12,370 bases of DNA from Microcaldota archaeon (GTDB taxonomy: Archaea; Micrarchaeota; Micrarchaeia; Micrarchaeales; Micrarchaeaceae), in contig JAKBHG010000009.1 of assembly GCA_021836925.1 (NCBI GenBank), positions 1 to 12,370 of the forward strand, given 5' to 3'. The position numbers and the translations under genes are program-made. Shown in pieces: positions 6,061-11,931 of this stretch. The notes below the pieces were generated by a model, which saw only the letters and a list, made by a program, of their open reading frames with translations, was not told the DNA's origin and did not search any database. The stretch's first letter is position 1. The number at the start of each line of letters is the position of its first letter.

Positions 6061-6423
6061 ATGTTCGGCAAGAGGAAGGTTGACATAGATACGATAATAA
6101 GCAGTCACGAGGAGCGCGAGGCAAGGATTGAGAAGGAGTCGCATGGTGAATCTTCCGCGGAAGGCGCGGCGCGCAGGGAGCAGATAGGGATGGTAGAGCA
6201 GTTCTTCGACAAGCTGATGGTTGCGGCAGTCACCCTTACCGGCGATCTTCACGTTGGCGACATAATAGAGATAGGCACCGAGGAGGAAGCGATAAGGCAG
6301 CGTGTTGAAAGCATGCAGATAGAAAGGAAAGACGTCAGCGCCGCATCGGACGGTGACGATGTAGGCATAAAGCTGAAGTACGCGGTGCGCCCGGGCAGTG
6401 CCGTGTACAGGATCGTATCCTGA
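6061..6423 (+). CDS. EF-Tu-domain-2-like small protein with charged N-terminus
   Basis: This 120-residue protein ends in a beta-barrel resembling domain 2 of translation GTPases. Residues 52-119 (LMVAAVTLTGDLHVGDIIEIG ... QRVESMQIERKDV ... GDDVGIKLK ... PGSAVYRI) follow the pattern V-x-L-x-x-x-L-x-V-G-D-x-I, V-x-S-M-Q-I, V-G-I-K. Short stand-alone archaeal proteins of this kind are annotated as translation elongation factor-like. No GTPase domain is present, so any role in translation is unproven. Unlike those roughly 85-residue relatives, this one has about 45 extra N-terminal residues, rich in Lys, Glu, Arg and Ser, beginning M-F-G-K-R-K. ATG 6061 is chosen because GGTG (6052-6055) precedes it; an in-frame TTG at 6037 is less likely. 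The gene diverges from gatC. Confidence 0.7.
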   Translation: MFGKRKVDIDTIISSHEEREARIEKESHGESSAEGAARREQIGMVEQFFDKLMVAAVTLTGDLHVGDIIEIGTEEEAIRQRVESMQIERKDVSAASDGDDVGIKLKYAVRPGSAVYRIVS

Positions 6424-6445
6424 AAACCTAATCATCCCGTATCCC

Positions 6446-6453
6446 AATAAAAA
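6446..6453 (+). promoter_or_regulatory. TATA-like element of the sequon-rich surface protein gene
   Basis: AATAAAAA followed by GG lies 37 bases ahead of ATG 6483, predicting a transcript start near 6476 and a very short leader (CAGGTAGG). This favours ATG 6483 over an upstream in-frame TTG at 6456. Confidence 0.4.
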
Positions 6454-6482
6454 GGTTGAGCGATAAGAGTAATCCAGGTAGG

Positions 6483-7289
6483 ATGGAGACCAACTCGCAG
6501 TATGTGCTGTACGCTGTGGCCATTGCGGTAGTGGTGCTTGCAGGCATGGCCTTCGCATTGGGTGCGAACTCGTACGGCCTCGGCCACAGAAGCAGCGCCA
6601 CGGCGCCCCAGGACCGTGCAGCGCTGAACGTGACGGTCACTTCTTCAGCAGGGATGGTGAGCAGTCTCACTGTCGGCCTCCACGGCAATGGTATCAACAT
6701 GTCCGCTGCAGTGGTCCTCGGACCAGATCAGCAGGACCCGATCGCCGCACATGTACTGTTCGCCGATCTGAACCCGGACACCAGCTACCACCTGACGCTT
6801 AACGGGAGCGCGCGCCCTTATTGCGCGCCCGGACAGGTATGCCCCATGTTCATCGTGGCAGTGCACAGTTCCGAGAACGTGCGCACGGGCCCGTCAGGCT
6901 CGGTCACGAGCGCCATAATAAGCGCGTTCGGCAGCGCCAACTACAGCGGCTATGGTAATCTTGCCCCATGCAGCAATGTCTCATCATTAGGGAACATAAC
7001 AACCGTCAATGGTACGCGCATGTTCTATGAGAGATGCGGAGACTGGCAGCGCATGCTGAACTTCGTTCCGGTGAGCGTCAACAAGAACGGCACGGTTACG
7101 GGCCTGTATTACCCATATCTGCCTGTCGTGCGCCTTAACGATACCCCTGTAGTGAAGACAGTAAGCCCAGGGGAAGAGGCTGGATACACCTGCAACGGAT
7201 ATGCGGCATACCTGAACTCAACCGACTACGCCGCCCAGTACTCTGTTTTCAGGGTTGTCGTGGGCAGGCCCATACCCTGCCCTGTGTAA
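6483..7289 (+). CDS. Membrane-anchored extracellular protein rich in N-glycosylation sequons
   Basis: I do not recognise a family. The 268-residue product has one N-terminal hydrophobic segment (about residues 8-32, YVLYAVAIAVVVLAGMAFAL), either a signal anchor or an uncleaved signal peptide. The rest is polar, beta-prone and rich in Ser, Thr, Asn, Gly and Val. I count ten Asn-x-Ser/Thr sequons (for example NVT, NMS, NGS, NYS, NVS, NIT, NGT twice, NDT, NST) and six cysteines, all in the extracellular part (the C-A-P-G-Q-V-C pair, then four single ones). This suggests a glycosylated, disulfide-stabilised surface protein. A stretch L-N-P-D-T-S-Y-H-L-T-L resembles the end of a fibronectin type III-like beta sandwich, but this is only a hint. 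The start ATG 6483 follows AGGTAGG directly and suits a near-leaderless transcript. The gene runs tail-to-tail with the 7298 gene, with an 8-base gap. Confidence 0.7.
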   Translation: METNSQYVLYAVAIAVVVLAGMAFALGANSYGLGHRSSATAPQDRAALNVTVTSSAGMVSSLTVGLHGNGINMSAAVVLGPDQQDPIAAHVLFADLNPDTSYHLTLNGSARPYCAPGQVCPMFIVAVHSSENVRTGPSGSVTSAIISAFGSANYSGYGNLAPCSNVSSLGNITTVNGTRMFYERCGDWQRMLNFVPVSVNKNGTVTGLYYPYLPVVRLNDTPVVKTVSPGEEAGYTCNGYAAYLNSTDYAAQYSVFRVVVGRPIPCPV

Positions 7290-7297
7290 AAATCAGC

Positions 7298-7612
7298 TCA
7301 TAGCACGTCGAAATCCCATTCGTCCGCATTATTTACATCTGCGGCGAGCTTTTCAGCGCCAGTTATGTCACCAGCCGTAATCATGCTGGATATCCTCTCC
7401 TTGATTTTCCTGCGCACCGTTGCGTTATCCTCGTTGCGCAACCTGTATCTTTCGGGCATCTCAACCGCCGGTCCCCTATACGCATTGCCCCCTGCGCCAG
7501 AATGCATACCGTCAGGATCGTGCCTGAGCACACGCTGTATCTGCTCTTTCGGCAGGTCGCCTTCATTATTCTTCTTCTCTTCAATGCCTGAAAGCCATAG
7601 TCTGTTGCTCAT
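7298..7612 (-). CDS. Hypothetical protein, 104 residues
   Basis: No family is recognised. The predicted protein is hydrophilic, with no membrane segment or signal peptide. The first half (SGIEEKKNNEGDLPKEQIQRV ... GMHSGAGGNAY) looks flexible. The second half (ATVRRKIKERISSMITAGDITGAEKLAADVNNADEW) looks like two amphipathic helices separated by a G-D turn, as in small helical hairpins or TPR-like units. The C-terminus is acidic and hydrophobic (D-E-W-D-F-D-V-L). ATG 7612 is supported by GGAG (7621-7624) nine bases upstream and by a strong TATA box that predicts a leader of about 10 bases. The frame is also open upstream (ATG at 7636 and 7693), but those starts fall at or before the predicted transcript start. 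Confidence 0.65.
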   Translation of the reverse strand: MSNRLWLSGIEEKKNNEGDLPKEQIQRVLRHDPDGMHSGAGGNAYRGPAVEMPERYRLRNEDNATVRRKIKERISSMITAGDITGAEKLAADVNNADEWDFDVL

Positions 7613-7641
7613 GAAATCATCTCCATAGCCATTCATGTATG

Positions 7642-7652
7642 AAATATATATA
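7642..7652 (-). promoter_or_regulatory. TATA box of the 104-residue hypothetical gene
   Basis: TATATATATTT on the minus strand (7652-7642) is the strongest TATA-like run near this gene. It predicts a transcript starting near 7622, just at the GGAG ribosome site of ATG 7612. Confidence 0.6.
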
Positions 7653-7701
7653 GAGCGTGGGGGCATACGCTCTTCGACGAAGTGTCCATACATATGGATT
7701 G

Positions 7702-8559
7702 TCAGTACAGCCCTACTGCTATCCCGCCTGCGACCACCAGGAACATGCCAAGCAGCTGCAGCCTGGTCAGCCTGTCATGGTATATGAAGTACGCCAGTGC
7801 CGCGACGATTGCAGGTGTGGAGTTGGACATAACCGCACCCACGACCAGCTGCTTGATTGATACCAGCACGCTGTACAGCATATTACCTGTGCCGCTGAAT
7901 AGGCCCGCAGCTATCCCCACAGGGAAGCCCTTAGGCCCAAGTAGCTGCCGCGGGACCCTTCTTCCTCGCATGTATATCGGCGTTATGGCTGCAATAAGAG
8001 AAATCGTTACTGTGAAGCTTATCCAAACGGGTATTATGCTGTTGGAAGCATGGGATATCGGATATACCATTAGTATCCATCCCGTGGCCCAAAGCACGTT
8101 CGCAGCCATGGCGGGCAGCATCAACCGGTTCAGCTTGCGGCCGCCGGACAGTTCCATCGAGACTAGTATGACGCCTGCCGCCACTGCGAACATGCCGAGG
8201 ATCTTGGCTGCCGAGACAGCCTCGTGAAGCACGAATATGCCATACAGCGCGAGCAGCACGACCTGCAGCTCTATGGTCGCATATGTATTCGAGGCCTGCT
8301 GGCTCTCGAGGGTAAGATAGAAAAGCAGGTAGCCCGCAGTGGTCACTACACCGCTCAGCACAGACAGCAGGACGGCATACGCGCCTATGCTGAAATGGCC
8401 CATCAGGAGCACCACTGTTCCGGTGACGATGAAGTTGCCCAGCGAAAGCGACAGAACGGCGAAGATGCTCTTGTATCTCGTCGAGAAGCCCTTCATTATT
8501 ATGCCGGAGGTGCTCCACGAGAGCGCGGTGAGCGCGGAAATAGCTATCGGCAGCATCAT
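7702..8559 (-). CDS. EamA/DMT-family transporter
   Basis: This 285-residue protein is almost entirely hydrophobic, with about ten predicted membrane helices in two homologous halves, the layout of the drug/metabolite transporter superfamily (two EamA domains). The first repeat ends with the typical A-S-N-T-Y-A-T-I-E-L...L-H-E-A-V-S-A-A-K-I-L-G-M (about 89-125). The second ends with the parallel stretch G-A-V-M-S-N-S-T-P-A-I...Y-H-D-R-L-T-R-L-Q-L-L-G-M near the C-terminus. Such proteins export or import small metabolites such as amino acids or nucleosides; the substrate here cannot be inferred. ATG 8559 follows GAGGAGATCC, a good ribosome site; the next ATG (8556) is adjacent. The gene has its own TATA box and is not obviously coupled to its neighbours. 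Confidence 0.85.
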   Translation of the reverse strand: MMLPIAISALTALSWSTSGIIMKGFSTRYKSIFAVLSLSLGNFIVTGTVVLLMGHFSIGAYAVLLSVLSGVVTTAGYLLFYLTLESQQASNTYATIELQVVLLALYGIFVLHEAVSAAKILGMFAVAAGVILVSMELSGGRKLNRLMLPAMAANVLWATGWILMVYPISHASNSIIPVWISFTVTISLIAAITPIYMRGRRVPRQLLGPKGFPVGIAAGLFSGTGNMLYSVLVSIKQLVVGAVMSNSTPAIVAALAYFIYHDRLTRLQLLGMFLVVAGGIAVGLY

Positions 8560-8600
8560 GCGGATCTCCTCATGATTTCTTATAGCAATGACGCCGCTGG

Positions 8601-8607
8601 TTTATAA
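8601..8607 (-). promoter_or_regulatory. TATA box of the EamA transporter gene
   Basis: TTATAAA on the minus strand lies 48 bases before ATG 8559 and predicts a leader of about 18 bases containing the GAGGAG ribosome site. Confidence 0.55.
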
Positions 8608-8640
8608 GCGTTAATGTGCCGTTTGAGCGGACCCAGTTGG

Positions 8641-9222
8641 TCACTCCCGGTCATTCAGCCATATGGAAAGATCATACATGATTGGCTTTATCATGTTAAG
8701 CTCTTTGGTAAGCGTAGTCTTGCTGGTGTCGATTATTACATGATAGCCTGATTTATCAGTGTAATCTGTGCCGCAAAGCTCTATGCCTGTCCTGCGCTCA
8801 TCGGCCTCCCTCTTCCTAAGTATGCCTATTATCTCATCCGCAGGCTTGCCTGCGTACTCTTCGCGCTTTGCTACGCGCGCGGCGCGCACCTCTATAGGGG
8901 CAGTGATGAATATTTTCAGGCACTTGGTGCTGTCATAGAAGTCAGCGTACCTTGTGTCCAGAACGTAGCCCTGCTCCTCTACCAGGGACTTAAGGTTCAT
9001 GTTCGCCGCCAGGTTCTCCTCATAGCTCCTGGCGCCCCAGTAATCGTGGAACGGCACTTCCCCATTCGGATATAGCTTTGCCCACTTGTCCCTCCAGAAC
9101 TTGCCGACAGAGTACACAGGCATCGCAAAGTCCCATGAGAGCAGCTCCACGAAGGTGGTCTTCCCTGAGCCTGGAAGGCCCGAGACCACTACGCCAGGAA
9201 CTGCCTTTTTCATGTTGAGCAT
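8641..9222 (-). CDS. P-loop nucleoside monophosphate kinase, cytidylate-kinase-like
   Basis: This 193-residue protein begins with a Walker A motif, G-L-P-G-S-G-K-T (15-22). It continues like archaeal CMP kinases: S-V-G-K-F-W-R after the first strand pair, G-Y-V-L-D-T-R (substrate strand), then I-F-I-T-A-P-I-E-V-R-A-A-R-V-A-K-R-E and a lid-like R-K-R-E-A-D-E-R-R, ending with Y-H-V-I-I-D-T-S-K-T-T. In that family the enzyme phosphorylates CMP/dCMP with ATP for nucleotide supply. The middle (DKWAKLYPNGEVPFHDYWGARSYEENLAANMNLKSLV) is not what I expect for a standard CMP kinase, so another small-molecule kinase of the same fold is possible. Two in-frame starts are close, ATG 9222 and ATG 9213, the second just before the conserved first strand; neither has a clear ribosome site. 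The promoter region is shared with idi, which diverges. Confidence 0.7.
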   Translation of the reverse strand: MLNMKKAVPGVVVSGLPGSGKTTFVELLSWDFAMPVYSVGKFWRDKWAKLYPNGEVPFHDYWGARSYEENLAANMNLKSLVEEQGYVLDTRYADFYDSTKCLKIFITAPIEVRAARVAKREEYAGKPADEIIGILRKREADERRTGIELCGTDYTDKSGYHVIIDTSKTTLTKELNMIKPIMYDLSIWLNDRE

Positions 9223-9252
9223 ATAACAGCCATTTTGTGCTGATAAGTGGCG

Positions 9253-9270
9253 GTATACAAATATTTATAC
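9253..9270. promoter_or_regulatory. Shared AT-rich divergent promoter for the kinase and idi
   Basis: This 18-base stretch contains TTTATAC on plus and TATAAATA plus TTGTATAC on minus. Transcripts predicted from the TATA spacing start near 9294 on plus (leader of about 77 bases before idi) and near 9229-9239 on minus (a short leader for the kinase). A second plus TATA-like element at about 9319-9326 (TTGTATAC) would give idi a leader of only about 22 bases. Which is used cannot be decided here. Confidence 0.5.
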
Positions 9271-9333
9271 ATTCATGTTCGGCAAACAGACGGCAACACA
9301 TAAAAATATGGCTCTGTATTGTATACATGGTGC

Positions 9334-9358
9334 ACACGGCGCGCGCAGCGCACCGTGT
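9334..9358 (+). other. GC-rich hairpin just upstream of idi
   Basis: ACACGG (9334-9339) pairs with CCGTGT (9353-9358). After one C-A mismatch, GCGC (9341-9344) pairs with GCGC (9348-9351), closing a 3-base loop. The stem ends 12 bases before the idi ATG and 4 bases before its ribosome site. If transcription starts at the upstream TATA, the hairpin lies in the 5' leader; it could equally be a DNA operator. Confidence 0.4.
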
Positions 9359-9370
9359 CAAAGTGATGGT

Positions 9371-9898
9371 ATGGCAGACATAAACGTGATACTGGTAGAC
9401 ACGGAGGACAACGAGCTTGGGGTGGAGGAAAAGCTGAAAGCGCATCAGAACGGCGGAAAGCTCCACAGGGCAATATCGGTGTTTGTTTTCAACAGCGAGG
9501 GGCAGACGATGATCCAGCGCAGGGCCATGTCGAAGTACCACTCTGCCGGACAGTGGGCCAACACGGTCTGCAGTCACCCGTACCCAGGCGAGAGCGTGCT
9601 CGCTTCGGCGCACAGGCGCCTTGGAGAGGAGATGGGCTTCGACTGCGAGGTCAGCGAAGCCTTCGTCTTTCCGTATAGGGCGGATGTGGGCCATGACCTC
9701 ACCGAGAATGAGTACGACCATATATTCTTCGGTTTCTACGAAGGCGAACCCAAACCAAACAGTGAAGAGGTAATGGATTGGAAGTGGATCGGCCTCGAGG
9801 AGCTGGGCGCCGACATAAAAGCGAACCCGGAGAATTATGCGCCGTGGCTCAGGCTGATGATAAACAAGGTAATAGAAGAGAGGAAGAAGGCCGAATAG
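9371..9898 (+). CDS. idi: Isopentenyl-diphosphate delta-isomerase, type 1 (Nudix fold)
   Basis: This 175-residue enzyme interconverts isopentenyl and dimethylallyl diphosphate, the step that starts isoprenoid chain building for archaeal membrane lipids. The type 1 catalytic set is complete: C67 in N-T-V-C-S-H-P and E114 in T-E-N-E-Y-D-H, with metal ligands H25, H32, H69, E112 and E114. Numbering nearly coincides with the E. coli enzyme (182 residues). The Nudix-like helix is R-R-L-G-E-E-M-G-F. ATG 9371 is chosen because the family begins just before V-I-L-V-D and AGTGATGGT lies immediately ahead. The frame is open back to ATG 9275, but those 32 residues are not family-like and that ATG precedes the predicted transcript start. 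Most archaea use the unrelated flavin-dependent type 2 enzyme, so this gene may be of bacterial or haloarchaeal-like origin. Confidence 0.95.
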   Translation: MADINVILVDTEDNELGVEEKLKAHQNGGKLHRAISVFVFNSEGQTMIQRRAMSKYHSAGQWANTVCSHPYPGESVLASAHRRLGEEMGFDCEVSEAFVFPYRADVGHDLTENEYDHIFFGFYEGEPKPNSEEVMDWKWIGLEELGADIKANPENYAPWLRLMINKVIEERKKAE

Positions 9899-9923
9899 CT
9901 AACAGGCCTGTCTCATCATTTAC

Positions 9924-9960
9924 AGCCCAGTGGGCCTCTTCTTCCTTCCCTCTATTGTAG
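9924..9960 (+). terminator. Possible terminator after idi
   Basis: A short palindrome GCCCAGTGGGC (9924-9934) is followed by a pyrimidine-rich, T-containing tract (9936-9957) 26 bases after the idi stop. The stem is only about 4-5 bp, so support comes mainly from the pyrimidine tract, which is how many archaeal terminators look. An 8-base inverted repeat (ACAGCCCA at 9922-9929, TGGGCTGT at 9992-9999) spans this convergent gap. Confidence 0.3.
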
Positions 9961-9998
9961 TATGCCTGAACAGCTTTCGCTTTCTCCCATTTGGGCTG

Positions 9999-10613
9999 TC
10001 AGGGCTTCCTGACGAGCCTTATACCCTCGAAAGGCACCTTCTGAGTGAAGCCCAAGTGTATGTTGAACATACCGACGGCCTCAAGCAGCCTTGCGGCCTG
10101 CAGCTGCCCGGCGTCAACCACATTGAATCCGAGCTTCTCACCTATCTCCCGCACCGCGGCCTTCGCGTCATCATGGTCCGAGGCCATGAAGAGGTCAAGC
10201 TTCTCCCCGTTTGCGCTCCCCTCGCCCATGTGCTGCGCGAATACTGTGTTGAACGCCTTGACGACCTTCGCGTGCTTCAGCTCCTTCGACAGCTCCTCCG
10301 CTCCGGACGTCTTGAAGCCTATGTCCCATTCGCCGTTCTTGCCCATGACGTTCGTCACGTCGATGACGACCTTGTCCTTGAAGTTGTCCTTCCCTGCCGC
10401 GTGTATGGTCTCCTTCAGCGCAAGGTACGGCACTGCAAGAACTATTAGATCCGAATCCTTTGCCACCTCAGCCTGGCTGGTGACTCTCACGCCCTGCGGA
10501 AGGCCTGCCGACTGCGGGTTTCTTGAGCCGTACGTTACCTCGTAGCCCTTTGCCCTCAGAGCTTCGCCTATCGCCTTCCCGACATTGCCTGTCCCTATTA
10601 TTCCAACTTTCAT
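9999..10613 (-). CDS. NADPH-dependent F420 reductase-like oxidoreductase
   Basis: This 204-residue protein is a single Rossmann-fold domain of the F420-dependent NADP oxidoreductase type. It opens with the dinucleotide motif G7-T-G9-N-V-G12 in strand-helix-strand context. S30-R31 at the end of the second strand is typical of NADP(H) preference through the 2'-phosphate. Further family marks are D-L-I-V-L-A-V-P, K-V-V-I-D-V-T-N and V-V-K-A-F-N-T-V-F. In archaea such proteins transfer hydride between NADPH and cofactor F420; relatives lacking F420 act as generic NADP oxidoreductases, so the true partner is open. No F420-biosynthesis gene is in the window. ATG 10613 is chosen at the family start, with AGGTGGG just upstream and a clear TATA box; the open frame upstream to 10715 runs through that promoter. 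Confidence 0.85.
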   Translation of the reverse strand: MKVGIIGTGNVGKAIGEALRAKGYEVTYGSRNPQSAGLPQGVRVTSQAEVAKDSDLIVLAVPYLALKETIHAAGKDNFKDKVVIDVTNVMGKNGEWDIGFKTSGAEELSKELKHAKVVKAFNTVFAQHMGEGSANGEKLDLFMASDHDDAKAAVREIGEKLGFNVVDAGQLQAARLLEAVGMFNIHLGFTQKVPFEGIRLVRKP

Positions 10614-10647
10614 ATACCCACCTGTTTGATAATTTGGAAGCCACGGC

Positions 10648-10655
10648 TTATATAA
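10648..10655 (-). promoter_or_regulatory. TATA box of the F420 reductase-like gene
   Basis: TTATATAA (also palindromic, so readable on both strands) lies 42 bases before ATG 10613 on the minus strand and predicts a leader of about 12 bases carrying the AGGTGGG site. Confidence 0.55.
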
Positions 10656-10735
10656 TTTTTGAGCCGCAGTGTGTAGAAATTTGCATGTATTGCGCGTGCA
10701 CGTTGTACATGCCACAATTATACGGTTTTTGAGCC
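10656..10735 (+). repeat. Direct repeat TTTTTGAGCC in a divergent promoter region
   Basis: The 10-base word TTTTTGAGCC occurs at 10656-10665 and again at 10726-10735, 70 bases apart, each a few bases downstream of a TATA-like element (TTATATAA and AATTATAC). It may be a paired operator for the divergent genes or coincidence. Confidence 0.3.
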
Positions 10736-10755
10736 ATGTTTATCGGGTGAATGGA

Positions 10756-11136
10756 ATGTTCGGGTTCAAGACATCGGTTGAGAAGAAACAGGGAGGGGCC
10801 GAAGGCGAGGAGGTGCAAAAGGCCAAGGAGGAGCATGCATCGCGCGACCCAGCAGCGCCGGACATAGTCCCGCGAACAAAGGAGGCTACTACACCAGATG
10901 AATTCCGCGCGCTCCTCGGGGGCAATAAGTCGATCAGCAACGTCGCGATATACAAAGGCGGGAAGGAAGAGAATATGGAGATCAGAACGACCGCGGCGAT
11001 TGACCAGGGAGGCGTATCAAGGTTCAGCATAGAGGGTAAGGACGCAGAGGAGTTCGAACAGATAGCGAAAGACGCCGGCTTCGTGAGGCAGAACCCTGCC
11101 AGCATTACCAGCGTAATAATGATGCGCCGCAGGTAA
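10756..11136 (+). CDS. Hypothetical protein, 126 residues
   Basis: I recognise no family. The first half (residues 1-55) is highly charged and flexible: M-F-G-F-K-T-S, then Lys/Glu-rich and Pro-rich stretches. The second half looks folded, with alternating strands and helices (ISNVAIYKG, NMEIRTTAAI, SRFSIEGKDAEEFEQIAKDAGF, SITSVIMMRRR), ending in a basic tail. No membrane segment is seen. ATG 10756 is chosen because GGGTGA (10745-10750) sits five bases upstream; an out-of-frame ATG at 10751 overlaps it. The upstream TATA-like AATTATAC (10716-10723) gives a plausible short leader. The M-F-G start plus charged linker plus small C-terminal domain echoes the 6061 gene, although the C-terminal domains do not look alike. 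Confidence 0.7.
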   Translation: MFGFKTSVEKKQGGAEGEEVQKAKEEHASRDPAAPDIVPRTKEATTPDEFRALLGGNKSISNVAIYKGGKEENMEIRTTAAIDQGGVSRFSIEGKDAEEFEQIAKDAGFVRQNPASITSVIMMRRR

Positions 11137-11171
11137 GGCGCAGACCGATGCGGCGGCGGCGCAGCGCGCAG

Positions 11172-11813
11172 TCACTCCCTTACCTTCCTGTGCATGGTGT
11201 ATGTGAACAGCATGATGGCGAACAGGCCGCCGCCTAGAAGGTGTATGAACCAGTACTGGTTGCCGTTTATGTACGCGAACACTATCACAGACATGCCGAG
11301 AAGCAGCGCTGAGTAGGCAAACACTAGTACCTCGAATATGTAGCTCTTCGACTTCCTGCGTTCTCTCAGCCTGTTTATCAGCTCAGAGTCGGTTATCTCG
11401 CTCACGAAGAATAGCAGCATGCAGAATGCCAGTACAGATGTGCCTATCGCAGGCATGCCGAACATGGTCCAGATGATTGCGGATGTCATGTACGATGCGA
11501 TTACGCCGAATCCGAAAGCGTGATTGATGATCGAGTCGCGCTCCTTTATGTCGGCTACGTACCTGCTGTACGTCTCCACCAGGAAGAATACCGCAACTGG
11601 GAGCAGGTAGTTGAGCAGTATCCCGTGTGGAGGATAGTCCTCGAAGAATATGTTGAACGGTGAGGTCAGCCACATCGCCAGCCTGTTGCCGTTCAGAAAT
11701 GGGAACAGATATGTGTACGCCGCGGTGAATAATGGTATGAGCGCGGCAACAAGGATTGTTATGTAAGGCGCATGTATCCTCGGATGCCGCTTCACGTGCC
11801 CGTTTGCGTTCAT
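11172..11813 (-). CDS. Multi-pass membrane protein, possibly a divergent rhomboid
   Basis: This 213-residue protein has about six hydrophobic segments (roughly 17-40, 64-82, 97-117, 122-140, 158-180, 187-206) and a basic N-terminus. Several polar residues sit where rhomboid intramembrane proteases keep theirs: H63...N68 in the second segment (compare H-x-x-x-N), G-T-S with S126 in the fourth (compare the nucleophile motif G-x-S-G), and H191-L-L-G-G-G in the last (compare catalytic H in H-L-x-G). The glycine after S126 is valine, and the spacing of H63/N68 is one residue off. The protein may therefore be an active divergent rhomboid, an inactive pseudoprotease, or an unrelated membrane protein. 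ATG 11813 is preferred, with GAGGCACC just upstream and a TATA-like CATTTAAGG at about 11842-11850; an in-frame TTG at 11840 would precede the transcript start. Confidence 0.6.
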   Translation of the reverse strand: MNANGHVKRHPRIHAPYITILVAALIPLFTAAYTYLFPFLNGNRLAMWLTSPFNIFFEDYPPHGILLNYLLPVAVFFLVETYSRYVADIKERDSIINHAFGFGVIASYMTSAIIWTMFGMPAIGTSVLAFCMLLFFVSEITDSELINRLRERRKSKSYIFEVLVFAYSALLLGMSVIVFAYINGNQYWFIHLLGGGLFAIMLFTYTMHRKVRE

Positions 11814-11895
11814 GGTGCCTCGCTTTACCTTCTCTCGCAAACCTTAAATGCATTGTGAGGCCGGGCCGCAGCGCAATAAACCATAATCACGATTG

Positions 11896-11904
11896 TTTTA
11901 AAAA
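11896..11904 (+). promoter_or_regulatory. TATA box of the aquaporin gene
   Basis: TTTTAAAAA lies about 35 bases before ATG 11932, predicting transcription from near 11927 and an almost leaderless mRNA. No ribosome site is seen ahead of the ATG, which fits. Confidence 0.55.
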
Positions 11905-11931
11905 TCTTGGCACGCCATTGTGTCTGATACC

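Noticed and set aside
7682..8227. Long plus-strand open frame opposite the EamA transporter
   Set aside because: Antisense to a clear membrane protein gene, with no promoter or ribosome site and no recognisable product.
9275..9370. 32-residue N-terminal extension of Idi from ATG 9275
   Set aside because: It precedes the predicted transcript start, is not family-like, contains the hairpin, and a better ribosome site lies before ATG 9371.
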